Below are positions 43,692 through 53,438 of a stretch of DNA of 64,000 nucleotides, one piece after another. This DNA comes from Thermohalobaculum sp039033215 (GTDB lineage Bacteria > Pseudomonadota > Alphaproteobacteria > Rhodobacterales > Rhodobacteraceae). The position numbers were made by a program, and so were the translations under genes. The notes under the pieces are model-generated. The model was not told where the DNA came from. It was given only the letters and a program-made list of their open reading frames with translations, and did not search any database. The stretch lies in NCBI GenBank assembly GCA_039033215.1, contig JBCCDA010000009.1:1-64000 (forward strand), given 5' to 3'. Within the stretch, counting starts at the first letter, position 1. Each line of letters starts with the position of its first letter.

Positions 43692-44525
43692 ATGGCACTG
43701 CCGCTTCACCTTACAGCGTCGCAGCGTCTCTGGCATGTTGGGGTTAGGCTGGCCGCTGGGCTTGGCTTCGCCTTCATGCTGGTGCCGATCGTCATTATCA
43801 TTCCGATTTCGTTCTCGTCAGGGAGCTTTCTGAACTATCCGCTGCCGGGACTTTCGTTGAAGTGGTACGGGGCGGCGCTGGCTCCGTTTCCGTGGCTGTC
43901 CTCCTTCCAAAACAGCCTGTTGATCGGCGCTGCGACGACCGTACTGGCAACGGTCCTTGGGACCCTCGCGGCAGTTGGCCTGCAGAAACTACAGTTTCGC
44001 CTCAAACCGCTCGTCGTCGCGCTCTTGATTTCGCCAATGGTGGTGCCTCTGGTGATCACGGCGCTTGCGCTCTACTTCTTCTTCGCGTCACTCGAACTTC
44101 TGGGCAGTTTCACGGGAATGATCCTGGCGCACACTGTGCTGGCGATACCATTTGTGGTCGTCACGGTCTCGGCGACTTTGTCGGGGTTTGACCACACGTT
44201 GACCCGTGCGGCGGAGAGCCTTGGGGCAAGCCCGCTCTCGGCCTTCCGCACCGTGACGTTGCCGCTGATCATGCCGGGGATCGTCTCGGGCGCGATCTTC
44301 GCCTTCATCACGTCCTTTGACGAGATTGTCGTCGCGCTTTTCATCGCCTCGCCCGCACAGTTCACGCTGCCGCGGCAGCTGTTCTCGGGACTGCGGGACC
44401 AGCTCGATCCTTCCATCGTCGCTGTTGCCGTGATGCTGCTCGCGCTCTCGTCGCTGTTGATCTTGGTGGTCGAGCTGCTTCGTTGGCGATCGGAGCTTCT
44501 GGCAGGGCGCCGACATGACCCGTAG
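43692..44525 (+). CDS. ABC transporter permease (PotC-like)
   Basis: A 277-residue permease with six helices and the EAA-type loop LTRAAESLGASPLSAFRTVT followed by LPLIMPGIVSGAIFAFITSF. Its ATG directly follows the stop of the PotB-like gene, so the two form the heteromeric channel of this importer. It converges on the class IV aminotransferase gene with a 6-base gap. Confidence 0.92.
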   Translation: MALPLHLTASQRLWHVGVRLAAGLGFAFMLVPIVIIIPISFSSGSFLNYPLPGLSLKWYGAALAPFPWLSSFQNSLLIGAATTVLATVLGTLAAVGLQKLQFRLKPLVVALLISPMVVPLVITALALYFFFASLELLGSFTGMILAHTVLAIPFVVVTVSATLSGFDHTLTRAAESLGASPLSAFRTVTLPLIMPGIVSGAIFAFITSFDEIVVALFIASPAQFTLPRQLFSGLRDQLDPSIVAVAVMLLALSSLLILVVELLRWRSELLAGRRHDP

Positions 44526-44531
44526 CCAGAT

Positions 44532-45464
44532 CTAGCCGTAGTTCACATGGGTCGCGTCGCGGCCTTCTTCGTGCCAGCGCCAGTAGGTTTCCTTGATCCT
44601 TACTGACAGCGGCCCCGGCCTATCGTTGCCGTAGATCCGGCCGTCGAGGCGCGAGACCGGCATGACTCCGCCTGCTGTGGTAGCGGTGAAAATCTCGTCT
44701 GCATCCTCGATATCCGCGCGTGTGAGTGGAACGATCTGCCTAGGCACCCCCAACTCGTCACAGATGTCGAAGACCGTCTGCCGCGTAATTCCCTCTAGCG
44801 CACCGCGGTCGGGTGAGAGAACCGTGCCATGGCGGACAGCAAAGACATTGAAGCCTGGGCCCTCCGTCACGAATCCATCCTGATCGAGCAGGATCGCATT
44901 ATCCGCACCTGCGTCCTCTGCTTCGAACAGTGCGCGCACCATATCGCCCCAATGGTAGTTCTTGATCTTTGGATCGACGCTGGCGGACGGGATCCGCGGA
45001 GTCTTGGCAACAATGAGATGGGCGCCACGTTCCTGTATCTCTGGCGAGATGACGTCGACCCAGGGGATCGCATAGGCGTAGAAACGGTTCTGGAGGAGGC
45101 TTGGCTTGCGCGGCATGCCGGGTATCGGCACGCCACGAGTGGCGATCATGGCAACGTAGGCTTCGCGCAAGCCGGAAAGACGAACGCACTCGGACAGGAT
45201 CGAAGCGATTTGCTCCCTGTCGTACTGCAGCGTCATACGCAGCCCCGCCAATGAGGCCTCGAAGCGATCCAAATGATGTTCCAGCCGGAAGAATGCGCCT
45301 TGCCAGACATGCACGACATCGTAGGTGACGTCGGACTTGTTGAATCCCCAGTCCATCAGCGAAATCCCGGCGTTTCCGGCTGGCACATAAGTGCCGGCAC
45401 AAAAGGCTGCGCCGTCCGAAAACTCAGTGGTTCTGTCGGGATGAACGCCGTTCAATTCGTTCAC
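44532..45464 (-). CDS. Class IV aminotransferase (D-amino acid / (R)-amine transaminase-like)
   Basis: A 310-residue fold-type IV PLP enzyme. The segment ASVDPKIKNYHWGDMVRALF carries the probable PLP lysine (Lys168) in a PxxKNxxWGD context found in (R)-selective amine transaminase-like members rather than the KSxNY of branched-chain enzymes. AILLDQDGFVTEGPGFNVFA and TATTAGGVMPVSRLDGRIYG are the cofactor-phosphate and C-terminal motifs. Convergent with the transporter operon; together with the class III aminotransferase it points to amine metabolism. Substrate is inferred only. Confidence 0.85.
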   Translation of the reverse strand: MNELNGVHPDRTTEFSDGAAFCAGTYVPAGNAGISLMDWGFNKSDVTYDVVHVWQGAFFRLEHHLDRFEASLAGLRMTLQYDREQIASILSECVRLSGLREAYVAMIATRGVPIPGMPRKPSLLQNRFYAYAIPWVDVISPEIQERGAHLIVAKTPRIPSASVDPKIKNYHWGDMVRALFEAEDAGADNAILLDQDGFVTEGPGFNVFAVRHGTVLSPDRGALEGITRQTVFDICDELGVPRQIVPLTRADIEDADEIFTATTAGGVMPVSRLDGRIYGNDRPGPLSVRIKETYWRWHEEGRDATHVNYG

Positions 45465-45655
45465 GAGATGAACTCCAAGTCCGAGACAATCATGCGTGCT
45501 CGACGAAAGTCCCTACGCTGCGGTACGACTACTATGGCAACATCCACACCACTGTGTCGACACCGTTTAGAACGCGGATAACGATCGCACTTGTGTCCAG
45601 ATCTGCTCAGGCGCCGCGTGTGCGACAGCAAAGATCACACAAGGCATCCTGACCT

Positions 45656-46303
45656 CTATGTGGAGGTCGTCACGCGTGGATTGACCCATCGCGGCGCGGC
45701 AAACGGTTGCGAGATCGCCCGTTCCACTAACGCTAGGTGATCCTGGCCGTAAAACGGGTCTCCGTCGACAACGTATGTTGGCGAGCCAAAGACGTTCTGC
45801 TTGCGCGCCCAGTCCGAGTTGGCTTGCAGTGTGGCCTGCACAGAGCCCGACGCTGCTTGTTTAAGAAGGGACTCCGCATCAAACCCGCATTTTACTGCCA
45901 GTTTCGCAAGTGTGTCTGTGTTTGAGAGGTCGGCGTCATCGCGCCAATGCGCCTCCAGCAGACCATGGGCCATAGCATCCGTGTTCGTGCCGGTTTCTCC
46001 GAGAGCGATTATCATTCCTGACGCAAGGCTGTAGTCAGCATCATGATACGTTGGCCTGAAGTTGATGACCGGAACGTTGCGGTACTCAGCCCAGCGTTCG
46101 ATTTCTCTCCCGAAGAAGTAGTCTACATGAGCTTGGGAGCGGGCGCGGAACGGCTGGCCACCCTGCGCTTCGACAACTGGCGTGAGAAGAACTGGTTTGT
46201 GGACCAGCGTCACATCATGCTGGACACAAATTCTGCTCAACTCCGCCGACCCGAGATAGGCGTACGCCGAATGGGCAGAGTAGATGTATTCAATCACGGC
46301 CAT
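45656..46303 (-). CDS. 2-hydroxychromene-2-carboxylate isomerase-type DsbA-fold protein
   Basis: A 215-residue thioredoxin-fold protein of the DsbA/HCCA-isomerase family: MAVIEYIYSAHSAYAYLGSA in place of a CxxC motif, with serine as in glutathione-dependent isomerases, AMAHGLLEAHWRDDADLSNT, and NVFGSPTYVVDGDPFYGQDH near the C-terminus. I prefer the ATG at 46303; the in-frame ATG at 46321 would add six residues. Likely glutathione-dependent isomerase or transferase of unknown substrate. No aromatic degradation genes are adjacent. Confidence 0.82.
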   Translation of the reverse strand: MAVIEYIYSAHSAYAYLGSAELSRICVQHDVTLVHKPVLLTPVVEAQGGQPFRARSQAHVDYFFGREIERWAEYRNVPVINFRPTYHDADYSLASGMIIALGETGTNTDAMAHGLLEAHWRDDADLSNTDTLAKLAVKCGFDAESLLKQAASGSVQATLQANSDWARKQNVFGSPTYVVDGDPFYGQDHLALVERAISQPFAAPRWVNPRVTTST

Positions 46304-46404
46304 GTTCGGAGCATGCATCAAACTGACCCAACAGCAAGCGTGACCTGATCAATGGCAGCTCAGAGCCAATTGCTGCCTCTGAAGGTGTTCTGTATCCTCG
46401 CGGC

Positions 46405-46857
46405 ATGTCAGATTGGCGCCCTGCATCCAGGATCCGTTTTAAAGCCCTTGGTCTCCATTGGCGTGGCGACCACCTTCTTGCTGCCGAGGTTCTGGATGAC
46501 GCCGGACGTGTGACAGGAGTGCGCCCTCTGGGCGGTTCGGTCGAATTCGGCGAAACGGCAGAGGCGGCTGTGATCCGCGAGTTTCGCGAAGAACTCGGCA
46601 TCACAGTGGAGACTGTCAGCCGACCTGTCTTCGTGGAGAACATTTATACGCATGAAGGTAGCCTTGGGCATGAGGTTCTAGCGATCTTCGACGTGACGTT
46701 TCCCGCTGATGCCGTTGCCGGTAAGACTCGCGTCGAATTCGAGGAGGACAATGGCACCAAGTGCTTTGCAGAGTGGTTTGCGCTGGACACGTTGGATATG
46801 CCTGATGGGCCGCAACTCTTCCCCCAAGGGCTAAGGGCGCACTTACAAAAGGCCTGA
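46405..46857 (+). CDS. Nudix hydrolase
   Basis: A 150-residue pyrophosphohydrolase with a complete Nudix box, GGSVEFGETAEAAVIREFRE followed by ELGI (residues about 44-67), in which the REFREE glutamates bind metal. The second half includes FVENIYTHEGSLGHEVLAIF and a FAEWFALDTL end typical of ADP-ribose/NUDIX proteins of this size. It is divergent from the DsbA-like gene. Substrate not deducible. Confidence 0.9.
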   Translation: MSDWRPASRIRFKALGLHWRGDHLLAAEVLDDAGRVTGVRPLGGSVEFGETAEAAVIREFREELGITVETVSRPVFVENIYTHEGSLGHEVLAIFDVTFPADAVAGKTRVEFEEDNGTKCFAEWFALDTLDMPDGPQLFPQGLRAHLQKA

Positions 46858-47061
46858 TGTCCGGCTGCAGTGTCCCGAGTGCCGCCTCCGCCGTCTGCCG
46901 CAGCAGAGCACGCCGTCAACCTATCGCCCGTCCGTAGGTGACCTGCGGACTTGCGTGTCAGTCTATGATCCGCGCCACCTTGGGCGATTCCGCTGCCGCG
47001 TCGTAGACTTGGCCGACCAATGCGGCCTTTGGAGTTCGAGTCTCCAAACTGTGGACAGTTT

Positions 47062-49497
47062 CTAACTCCGCATCCGCTGAAAACTCGGATCGTAGGGCGA
47101 TTGCGCGATCACTTCTGCTGGAACCAAGTCGCCGCACATATCCACTTGAAGCCAACACTCCAAACCGCCGAACTCCGGATCGACAAACGCATATGCGAGG
47201 TTTTGATCGACCCGATGGCCATAGCCGGCCGATGTGATCGTGCCGACCACCTTGTTCTCATGCATCAGGGAGGCGCCCGGGTGTGCCGGGGCATGGGTGG
47301 CGTTGATCTTAAGTGTCACCAACAACTTACGTGGCCCGGCAGCCTGTCGTGTGGCCAACGCAGCCTTGCCGACGAAGTCTCCCTTGTCGAGTTTCACGAA
47401 CCGCGCAAGCCCCGTCTCGAACGGATCAAACTCTGTGATCAGGTCTGCCTTCCAATGCAGAAAGCCCTTCTCCATGCGCATAGACTCGATTGCGCGCGTG
47501 CCGAAGAGCCCGAGCCCGTTGGCCTCGCCTGCTTTGCGCAGAGCCAAGTAGGCCGCGTACAATGAGGCGTTGGGAACATGGATCTCGTATGCCAGTTCGC
47601 CTGAGAAGCTCACGCCCATCACCGTGGCTGGTGCAAAGCCGATGAAACACTCCCTCACGGAAAGCCATGGGAAAGCCGCGGGTGACCAATCTCCGCGCGC
47701 ACAAGACGAGAGGACTGCTCGGGCGTTCGGCCCTGCCAAGACCAGGATCGTTTGGTCATTGGTAAGGCTGCGCAGTCGCACGTCCTCACCTGGCTGCAGA
47801 TGCGCGGTGAGCCAATCCATATCGTGGTATTCAGACGCAGCTGCGGACCCATACCAGACCCGATCAGGCCCGCGATCTGAGGCGGGAAGATTGGCTATCG
47901 TCGCTTCGCATTTGATGTTGCCGTGGTGGTTCAGTAGGTAGGCGAGCCCGATGCGGCCGGCCCGCTTGGTCACGGGACCGCAAATCATCCGGTCTAGAAA
48001 GGCATGGCGGTCGGTTCCGGTGATCTCGATACGGTTGAACCCGTTGACCTCCGCCAAACCGACATTCTCAGCGACGTTGCGCACCTCACCGGCGACCACA
48101 TCGAAAGCCTCGTCAAAGTTGAAGCTCAGGGAGGGATGAAAGTCCGGCGTGGGCTTGATGTAGTCCACGCGTTCCCAGCCGTTCACGACAGTGAACTCGG
48201 CTCCTTCGGCGGTGAGGACCGGGGTGAGTGGCGTCGTTTTGGCGGGGCGTCCTGCCGGGCGGTGTTCGTGCGGGAAATGGAAGCGGAATTCGTTCTGATA
48301 GTCCTCGATCGCCTTGAGTGCCGTCAGTTCGACGTTCGCGTGCCCCATGAAGCGGCGCGGGTCGATCACCCAGGTATCGTAGCAGGCCTCGCCGTGCACG
48401 ATCTGTTGCGCCAGGAGCCAGCCATGCCCACCGCCTTCGCCCAGTCCTGCGCGCAGGCCGATGATGCAGAAGGCGTTGCGTTTTCCCGGGATCGGACCCA
48501 CGAGCGGAGCGCCATCGATCGTGTAAGTGATGGGGCCGTTGACGATCCGCTTGATGCCGACCTCAGCCAGTGCAGGCATTCGCTCGAACGCGCCTTCGAG
48601 CACATCCATGACACGGTCAAGGTCATCGGGGCACAGATCATTGGAAAAACCGGGGCTGATCCCGTCCATCCCCCAGGTCTTGCAGTCCTGTTCATAGAAG
48701 CCGACCAGCAGGCCGCCCTTTTCCTGGCGGGAATAGTAGTCCGATATCGGGCACCGGAGCAGTGGCATCCGGTGTCCTGCCTCCGCAATTGCGGGGATGT
48801 CCTCGGTGACGAAGTACTGGTGCTCCATCGAGGCAACAGGGTGATGCACGCCCATCATCGCGCCCACTTCGTTTACCCGGTAGCCGCAGGCATTGACCAC
48901 GACATCGCAATCAATGTTCCCCGCATCGGTCTGGACTGTCCAGGTGTCGTCCTTGTGCTGGGTCAGCCCCGTTACAGGCGAGTTGCGATACACCTCGGCC
49001 CCGGCCTTGCGGGCATGAAAAGCAAGCGCTTGGCAGAGTTGTGCAGGGTCGATGTCCCCGTCTTCACCGTCCCAAAGTCCCCCAAGGAGGTTTTCGGTCG
49101 AGATCAGCGGGTGGCGGCGGGCGCATTCCGCAGCGTCGATGACTTCGTATTCCACCCCCATGCCGCGCGCCATCGACGCGAAATGGCGATAACCCTGCAT
49201 CTGCGCTTCGGTATTCGCTAACCGGATCCCCCCGTCGCCATGATGATAGCCAACCGGGTACCCTGGGTCGTCGCGGAGCTTCTTGTAGAGTGCGATGGAG
49301 TGGGATTTGAGCCCCACCATCGTTTGCGTCATGCCGAAATTCGTGACCTGGGCGGCAGAGTGCCAGGTGGTTCCAGACGTCAGCTCGTCGCGTTCGACAA
49401 GCACGACGTCGGTCCAACCTTCCTGCGTCAGATGATAGAGGGTAGAGCAGCCCGCGATACCGCCGCCGATCACCACGACCATTGTTCTGGATTTCAT
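47062..49497 (-). CDS. FAD-dependent oxidoreductase with GcvT C-terminal domain (dimethylglycine dehydrogenase-like)
   Basis: An 811-residue enzyme with an N-terminal FAD domain (TMVVVIGGGIAGCSTLYHLT) and SGTTWHSAAQV, where the histidine corresponds to the covalent flavin site of dimethylglycine dehydrogenases. The middle domain has VGPIPGKRNAFCIIGLRAGLG; the C-terminal half is a GcvT/aminomethyltransferase fold (FLDRMICGPVTKRAGRIGLA, MGVSFSGELAYEIHVPNASL, ESMRMEKGFLHWKADLITEF) that would accept the methyl as methylene-tetrahydrofolate. Start chosen at 49497 (MKSRTMVV); the 15 residues upstream do not fit. Divergent from a LysR-type gene that likely regulates it. The N-methylated substrate is unknown. 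Confidence 0.9.
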   Translation of the reverse strand: MKSRTMVVVIGGGIAGCSTLYHLTQEGWTDVVLVERDELTSGTTWHSAAQVTNFGMTQTMVGLKSHSIALYKKLRDDPGYPVGYHHGDGGIRLANTEAQMQGYRHFASMARGMGVEYEVIDAAECARRHPLISTENLLGGLWDGEDGDIDPAQLCQALAFHARKAGAEVYRNSPVTGLTQHKDDTWTVQTDAGNIDCDVVVNACGYRVNEVGAMMGVHHPVASMEHQYFVTEDIPAIAEAGHRMPLLRCPISDYYSRQEKGGLLVGFYEQDCKTWGMDGISPGFSNDLCPDDLDRVMDVLEGAFERMPALAEVGIKRIVNGPITYTIDGAPLVGPIPGKRNAFCIIGLRAGLGEGGGHGWLLAQQIVHGEACYDTWVIDPRRFMGHANVELTALKAIEDYQNEFRFHFPHEHRPAGRPAKTTPLTPVLTAEGAEFTVVNGWERVDYIKPTPDFHPSLSFNFDEAFDVVAGEVRNVAENVGLAEVNGFNRIEITGTDRHAFLDRMICGPVTKRAGRIGLAYLLNHHGNIKCEATIANLPASDRGPDRVWYGSAAASEYHDMDWLTAHLQPGEDVRLRSLTNDQTILVLAGPNARAVLSSCARGDWSPAAFPWLSVRECFIGFAPATVMGVSFSGELAYEIHVPNASLYAAYLALRKAGEANGLGLFGTRAIESMRMEKGFLHWKADLITEFDPFETGLARFVKLDKGDFVGKAALATRQAAGPRKLLVTLKINATHAPAHPGASLMHENKVVGTITSAGYGHRVDQNLAYAFVDPEFGGLECWLQVDMCGDLVPAEVIAQSPYDPSFQRMRS

Positions 49498-49599
49498 GGT
49501 GAGCCCTCCATTTTCCGACAACCCACACTGACAGGTTGGCAATTCGTTGAAAAACAGATTTACCAGAGATATTAAGTCGAAAAATCCGAGGTATTGTCC

Positions 49600-50529
49600 G
49601 TGGCCCCTTCACTGCGTGCGATGCGCTATGTCCAGGCGGCATTGCGAAAGGGCAGCATCTCCGCTGCAGCGGAGGCCATGCACGTCGCACCTTCTGCCAT
49701 AGCGACAGCTCTGGATCAGGCCGAGGCAGCGTTTGGCATGGTTCTGGTGACCCGGGCACGTTCAAAGGGCATCTTCCCGACGGCTGCGGGGAGGGATGTG
49801 CAGCGCCGCATAGATGACCTGTTGGAACGCTATGACGCCATGCTGAGCGATGTCTCAGACTTGCAATCGGGCCTCTCAGGCACCTTGGCCATCGGGTACA
49901 ACGCACCCATCGCCCCGGCGTTCCTTCCTGCGATTTCTGCGCCGCTTCTTGCCGCGCATCCCGAGGTGTCGCTTTCGTTTGCCGAAGGCGACAACACTTC
50001 CGTTCAGAAGGGTCTCTTGGACGGAAAGTTTGACGTGATCCTGTTTGTAGAGGAATTGCCAAATCCGCAGATCGAGACGCAGCCGCTGATCTTTGCCCCG
50101 ACATACTGCCTCTGTCCGGCGGATCATAGCATTGGACAGAAGGGCACCGTTTCGGTTTCCCGGATTGTGCAAGAACCGCTGATCCTGTTGGACCGGCCTG
50201 CTGCGCGCGGCTATTATCTGGAACTGCTGGAACAAAGTGGTGAGGAGCCGCGCATCGTCGCCACAGCCAATTCAACGGAGATGGTGCGTTCGCTGGTTGC
50301 CACCGGGATCGGAGTGTCATTGCTGAACATGCGGCCGCGTCACGTACCAAGCTATGCTGGCGGCTCAGTACAGTGCGTGCCCATTTCTGAGGGCTCGAAC
50401 GGCGTTACCTTGTCGCTTGGGTTCGCGTCGGGCCCGAAACGGCGGCTCTTGCAGATGTTCGTCGATAGCTGCCTTGGATTCTTCAGCAGCCCGAAGGGCG
50501 CAGAGTTGATTGCAGGCGATCACTTGTGA
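49600..50529 (+). CDS. LysR-family transcriptional regulator
   Basis: A 309-residue regulator with a winged HTH at the N-terminus (LRAMRYVQAALRKGSISAAA, EAMHVAPSAIATALDQAEAA) and a LysR substrate domain (LSGTLAIGYNAPIAPAFLPA onward). I chose the GTG at 49600, eight bases after GAGG; the in-frame TTG at 49594 is too close to that site. Divergent from the dimethylglycine-dehydrogenase-like gene with about 100 bases between, the usual arrangement of a LysR regulator and its target. Confidence 0.9.
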   Translation: MAPSLRAMRYVQAALRKGSISAAAEAMHVAPSAIATALDQAEAAFGMVLVTRARSKGIFPTAAGRDVQRRIDDLLERYDAMLSDVSDLQSGLSGTLAIGYNAPIAPAFLPAISAPLLAAHPEVSLSFAEGDNTSVQKGLLDGKFDVILFVEELPNPQIETQPLIFAPTYCLCPADHSIGQKGTVSVSRIVQEPLILLDRPAARGYYLELLEQSGEEPRIVATANSTEMVRSLVATGIGVSLLNMRPRHVPSYAGGSVQCVPISEGSNGVTLSLGFASGPKRRLLQMFVDSCLGFFSSPKGAELIAGDHL

Positions 50530-50583
50530 GAAGCACGCGTCGCACGCCCTCACCAGTCTGAGCTAACGAAAGCGCGCGAGACG

Positions 50584-51357
50584 TCAGGACTTGTAGCTCT
50601 CGTCGATTCTGTCGAGGCGACGCATCAGGGCGGGCCATTCCAACTTGCCGATCGGGCGATGCCCGTCGGGTGAGTTTGCCTTGCGATTGCGGTCCATCGT
50701 GGTCTGCTGGACAACCTCGGGGATCTCGACCGCGACTTCACCCGTCTGCTGGAATGCGACCTGCATCCGGCACGCCCGCTCGGCACGGTACATCCAGACA
50801 AATGCCTCGGCGATCGTGCGCCCAACGGTCAGAAGGCCGTGATTTCGCAGAAAAAGCACGTTGGCGTCGCCGAGGTCTGCAACCAGACGGTCGCGCTCGC
50901 TCAGGTCCGTCGCGATACCCTCGTAGCCATGATAGGCGACGTGCGCATAGATGGCCAAAGCGTGCTGGTTCAGCGGCTTGAGGCCGGCCTGCGCCGTCGA
51001 GACCGCAGTGCCCGCAGGTGTATGGGTGTGCAACGCGCATGCAAGCTCGGGCTTGGCCATGTGGATCGCGGAGTGGATCACGAAGCCGGCCGGGTTGATG
51101 TGGTAATCGGTGGGCGAGAGGATGTTCCCCTCCTCGTCGACCTTCACGAGGCTGGAGGCGGTGATCTCATCGAAGAGCAAACCGTACGGGTTGATCAGGA
51201 AGGCATCATCCTCGCCCGGAACGCGCGCCGAGATGTGCGTGCCCAGAAGATCGGACCAGCCCATCAGCTCGACCAGTCGATAGCAGGCTGCTAAGTCCAC
51301 GCGCGTCTGCCATTCTGCCTCTGAACACTGGTGGCGGATGTCGCTTTGAACGTTCAT
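50584..51357 (-). CDS. Class II aldolase/adducin family protein
   Basis: A 257-residue protein of the L-fuculose-phosphate-aldolase/adducin fold. The zinc-binding histidines are visible in ACALHTHTPAGTAVSTAQAG, the acidic partner region in LLFDEITASSLVKVDEEGN, and FLRNHGLLTVGRTIAEAFVW carries the further histidine. Such enzymes cleave or decarboxylate sugar acids and sugar phosphates. It overlaps the acyl-CoA synthetase gene by four bases, so both act in one pathway. Substrate unknown. Confidence 0.88.
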   Translation of the reverse strand: MNVQSDIRHQCSEAEWQTRVDLAACYRLVELMGWSDLLGTHISARVPGEDDAFLINPYGLLFDEITASSLVKVDEEGNILSPTDYHINPAGFVIHSAIHMAKPELACALHTHTPAGTAVSTAQAGLKPLNQHALAIYAHVAYHGYEGIATDLSERDRLVADLGDANVLFLRNHGLLTVGRTIAEAFVWMYRAERACRMQVAFQQTGEVAVEIPEVVQQTTMDRNRKANSPDGHRPIGKLEWPALMRRLDRIDESYKS

Positions 51358-53426
51358 TGGGGCTCTCCGTTTGCAAGGGTGACGAGGCCGTCGGCGGCCA
51401 GAACGCCGTCTGTCAGAACCATGACGGGGTTCGCCTCGGCCTCGAGGATGGTCTGAGTATGCGTCGCCAGCGTCGAGATTGCGGCGACTGCCTGCGCCAA
51501 TGCATCGAGGTCGCCTTCGGGCAGGCCACGATGACCGCGCAGGGGGGCCAGTCCGACAACCTCCGCGATCATCTCACGGGCAGTGGGGACGTCGACGGGC
51601 GCAAGACGGATCGCCTTGTCGTCATAAAGGCCGACCAGGATGCCTCCTGGCGCCAGCGTCACGAGCGGGCCGACCTGCGGGTCCAACCGGTAGCCGATCA
51701 GCACTTCCTGCAGCGGGCGGATCATCGGGGCGACGAGGAGCTGCTCAACCACGACCCCGGGATGATGCCCTTCGACCGCGGACTTGATCGTACGCCCTGC
51801 CGTCTTCAGCGCGTCCGGCCCATCGATCCCCACGACCACGCCGCCGGCCTCTGTCTTGTGTGGCACGGCGTCCGACAGGACCTTTGCGACGACGGGGTAG
51901 GGGAAGGGCAGCTCCGGTGCCTCGCCGGCGGATACGGTCACCCGCGCCACCACGGGCATGCCAACGTCGGCAAGGAGCGAGAGCGAGGCCTCCTCGTCCA
52001 ACGTCTTTGCGTCTCGCGCGCTGGGTTTGCGCGCCAATGCCCTGATCCGTGGCGCGCGCCATCGGCAGAATGCCCCGATCGCGTCCGCCGCACTCTCCGG
52101 GCTGCGGTAGGCGGAGATGCCAAGCATTGTCATCCGTTGCAGTGTCGGCAACGCGTCCGGCACGATGAAAGCCGCCAGCGGCTTTCCGCCAAGTTCGGCC
52201 TGCTGCAGGGGCGCCACCGTGTTCTCTATGGCCGAGCGCCCGGAGGAACCGGTGACCGAGAGCACCAGGTCGACCTCGGGGTCCGCCGCGATCGCCTCGA
52301 TGGTGGGCCTGACATATTTCGGTGCGGCACCTGCCATGGTCAGGTCGACCATCGGGCCGAACGACGCCTCCAGCCCAGTGGCCCTGATGGCGTCCTTGGT
52401 GACCTCGGATGGTGGCTGGATGGTCACCCCTTCAAGCGCCAGCCGATCGCACACTGTGGCTCCGCCACCGCCCGTGGTTGTCAGGACGCCGACACGTGCC
52501 GGTCTGGGACCGGGACGGCGGCCCGCAAAGAGCATCGGCGCTTCGATCAGCCCGTCGAGCGTGGTGACCCGCCCGATCCCGATCTCGCGCAGAAAGGCAT
52601 CGGCAACCGGATCTTCCGCCAGCAGTGCGCCGGTGTGGGCAACGGCCATTTCCTGCCCGACCGACGAGCGGCCCAGCTTGAAGGCAATGATAGGTTTGCC
52701 GACGTCGTGCGCGCGCGCCGCCATCCGCGCAAGACCATCCGCGTCGCGCAATGTCTCGAGAAAGAGCGTGAGAACATCCGTGTTGGGGTCCTCCAGCATC
52801 ATCTCGCCAAGCTCGGGGATGCCGAGATCGCATTCGTTCCCGACGGAGGCGATCCGCGAAAAACCGACCCCGATCGCCTTGGCTCGGCTGATCAGCCCGC
52901 CCATCATCGAGCCTGATTGCGAGATGAGCGAAACGCGGCCGCGCAGCGGGTCGGGTTCCTGGTAGATCGCGTTGGTGGTGATCAGCGCACCGCTGTGCAG
53001 GTCGCCGATCCCCATCGAATTCGGGCCTATCAGCCGCAACCCGCCTTCCCGGGCGATGTCGACAAGCCGCGCCTGGGCAGCGGCGCCCTCTGGCCCGCTT
53101 TCCGCAAAGCCGTCCGCAAGGATCGAGGCCACCTTCACCCCAGCTTCGGCACAGTCACGCACCGCCTGTTCGACCCGGTTGGTTCCGACCAGGATGTACG
53201 CATGGTCGGGCACCGGGCCCGCATCGACGATGGACTTGAGCGCCGGCTCGCCCTGCACCTCTTCGCGTGCTGGGTTCACGACGACAACCCGCCCGCCATA
53301 GCCGTGCTGGCGCAGATAGCCGAGCACACGACCCGCCGGTGTTTCGACCCGGCTGGACAGCCCGATCAGCCCGACTGAACGCGGGTCGAAGACCGCCTCG
53401 CCGAGGCTCCCGTCCGTCACGGACAT
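51354..53426 (-). CDS. ADP-forming acetate/acyl-CoA ligase (fused alpha-beta)
   Basis: A 690-residue acyl-CoA synthetase (NDP-forming). The CoA-binding domain (FDPRSVGLIGLSSRVETPAG, RLIGPNSMGIGDLHSGALIT) is followed by the succinyl-CoA-ligase-like domain with SQSGSMMGGLISRA and EMAVAHTGALLAEDPVADAF, whose histidine is the expected phospho-site, and a C-terminal ATP-grasp domain (FPYPVVAKVLSDAVPHKTEA). It interconverts an organic acid and its CoA ester. It starts 12 bases from a GntR-like palindrome shared with the divergent operon. Confidence 0.9.
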   Translation of the reverse strand: MSVTDGSLGEAVFDPRSVGLIGLSSRVETPAGRVLGYLRQHGYGGRVVVVNPAREEVQGEPALKSIVDAGPVPDHAYILVGTNRVEQAVRDCAEAGVKVASILADGFAESGPEGAAAQARLVDIAREGGLRLIGPNSMGIGDLHSGALITTNAIYQEPDPLRGRVSLISQSGSMMGGLISRAKAIGVGFSRIASVGNECDLGIPELGEMMLEDPNTDVLTLFLETLRDADGLARMAARAHDVGKPIIAFKLGRSSVGQEMAVAHTGALLAEDPVADAFLREIGIGRVTTLDGLIEAPMLFAGRRPGPRPARVGVLTTTGGGGATVCDRLALEGVTIQPPSEVTKDAIRATGLEASFGPMVDLTMAGAAPKYVRPTIEAIAADPEVDLVLSVTGSSGRSAIENTVAPLQQAELGGKPLAAFIVPDALPTLQRMTMLGISAYRSPESAADAIGAFCRWRAPRIRALARKPSARDAKTLDEEASLSLLADVGMPVVARVTVSAGEAPELPFPYPVVAKVLSDAVPHKTEAGGVVVGIDGPDALKTAGRTIKSAVEGHHPGVVVEQLLVAPMIRPLQEVLIGYRLDPQVGPLVTLAPGGILVGLYDDKAIRLAPVDVPTAREMIAEVVGLAPLRGHRGLPEGDLDALAQAVAAISTLATHTQTILEAEANPVMVLTDGVLAADGLVTLANGEPQ

Positions 53427-53438
53427 CGATCATGCTCG

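Noticed and set aside
48004..49221. 405-residue plus-strand open frame opposite the dimethylglycine-dehydrogenase-like gene
   Set aside because: Antisense shadow; the sense strand carries FAD and GcvT motifs throughout.
51357..52916. 519-residue plus-strand open frame opposite the acyl-CoA ligase
   Set aside because: Antisense shadow in GC-rich coding DNA; arginine/aspartate/histidine-rich with no recognisable domain.
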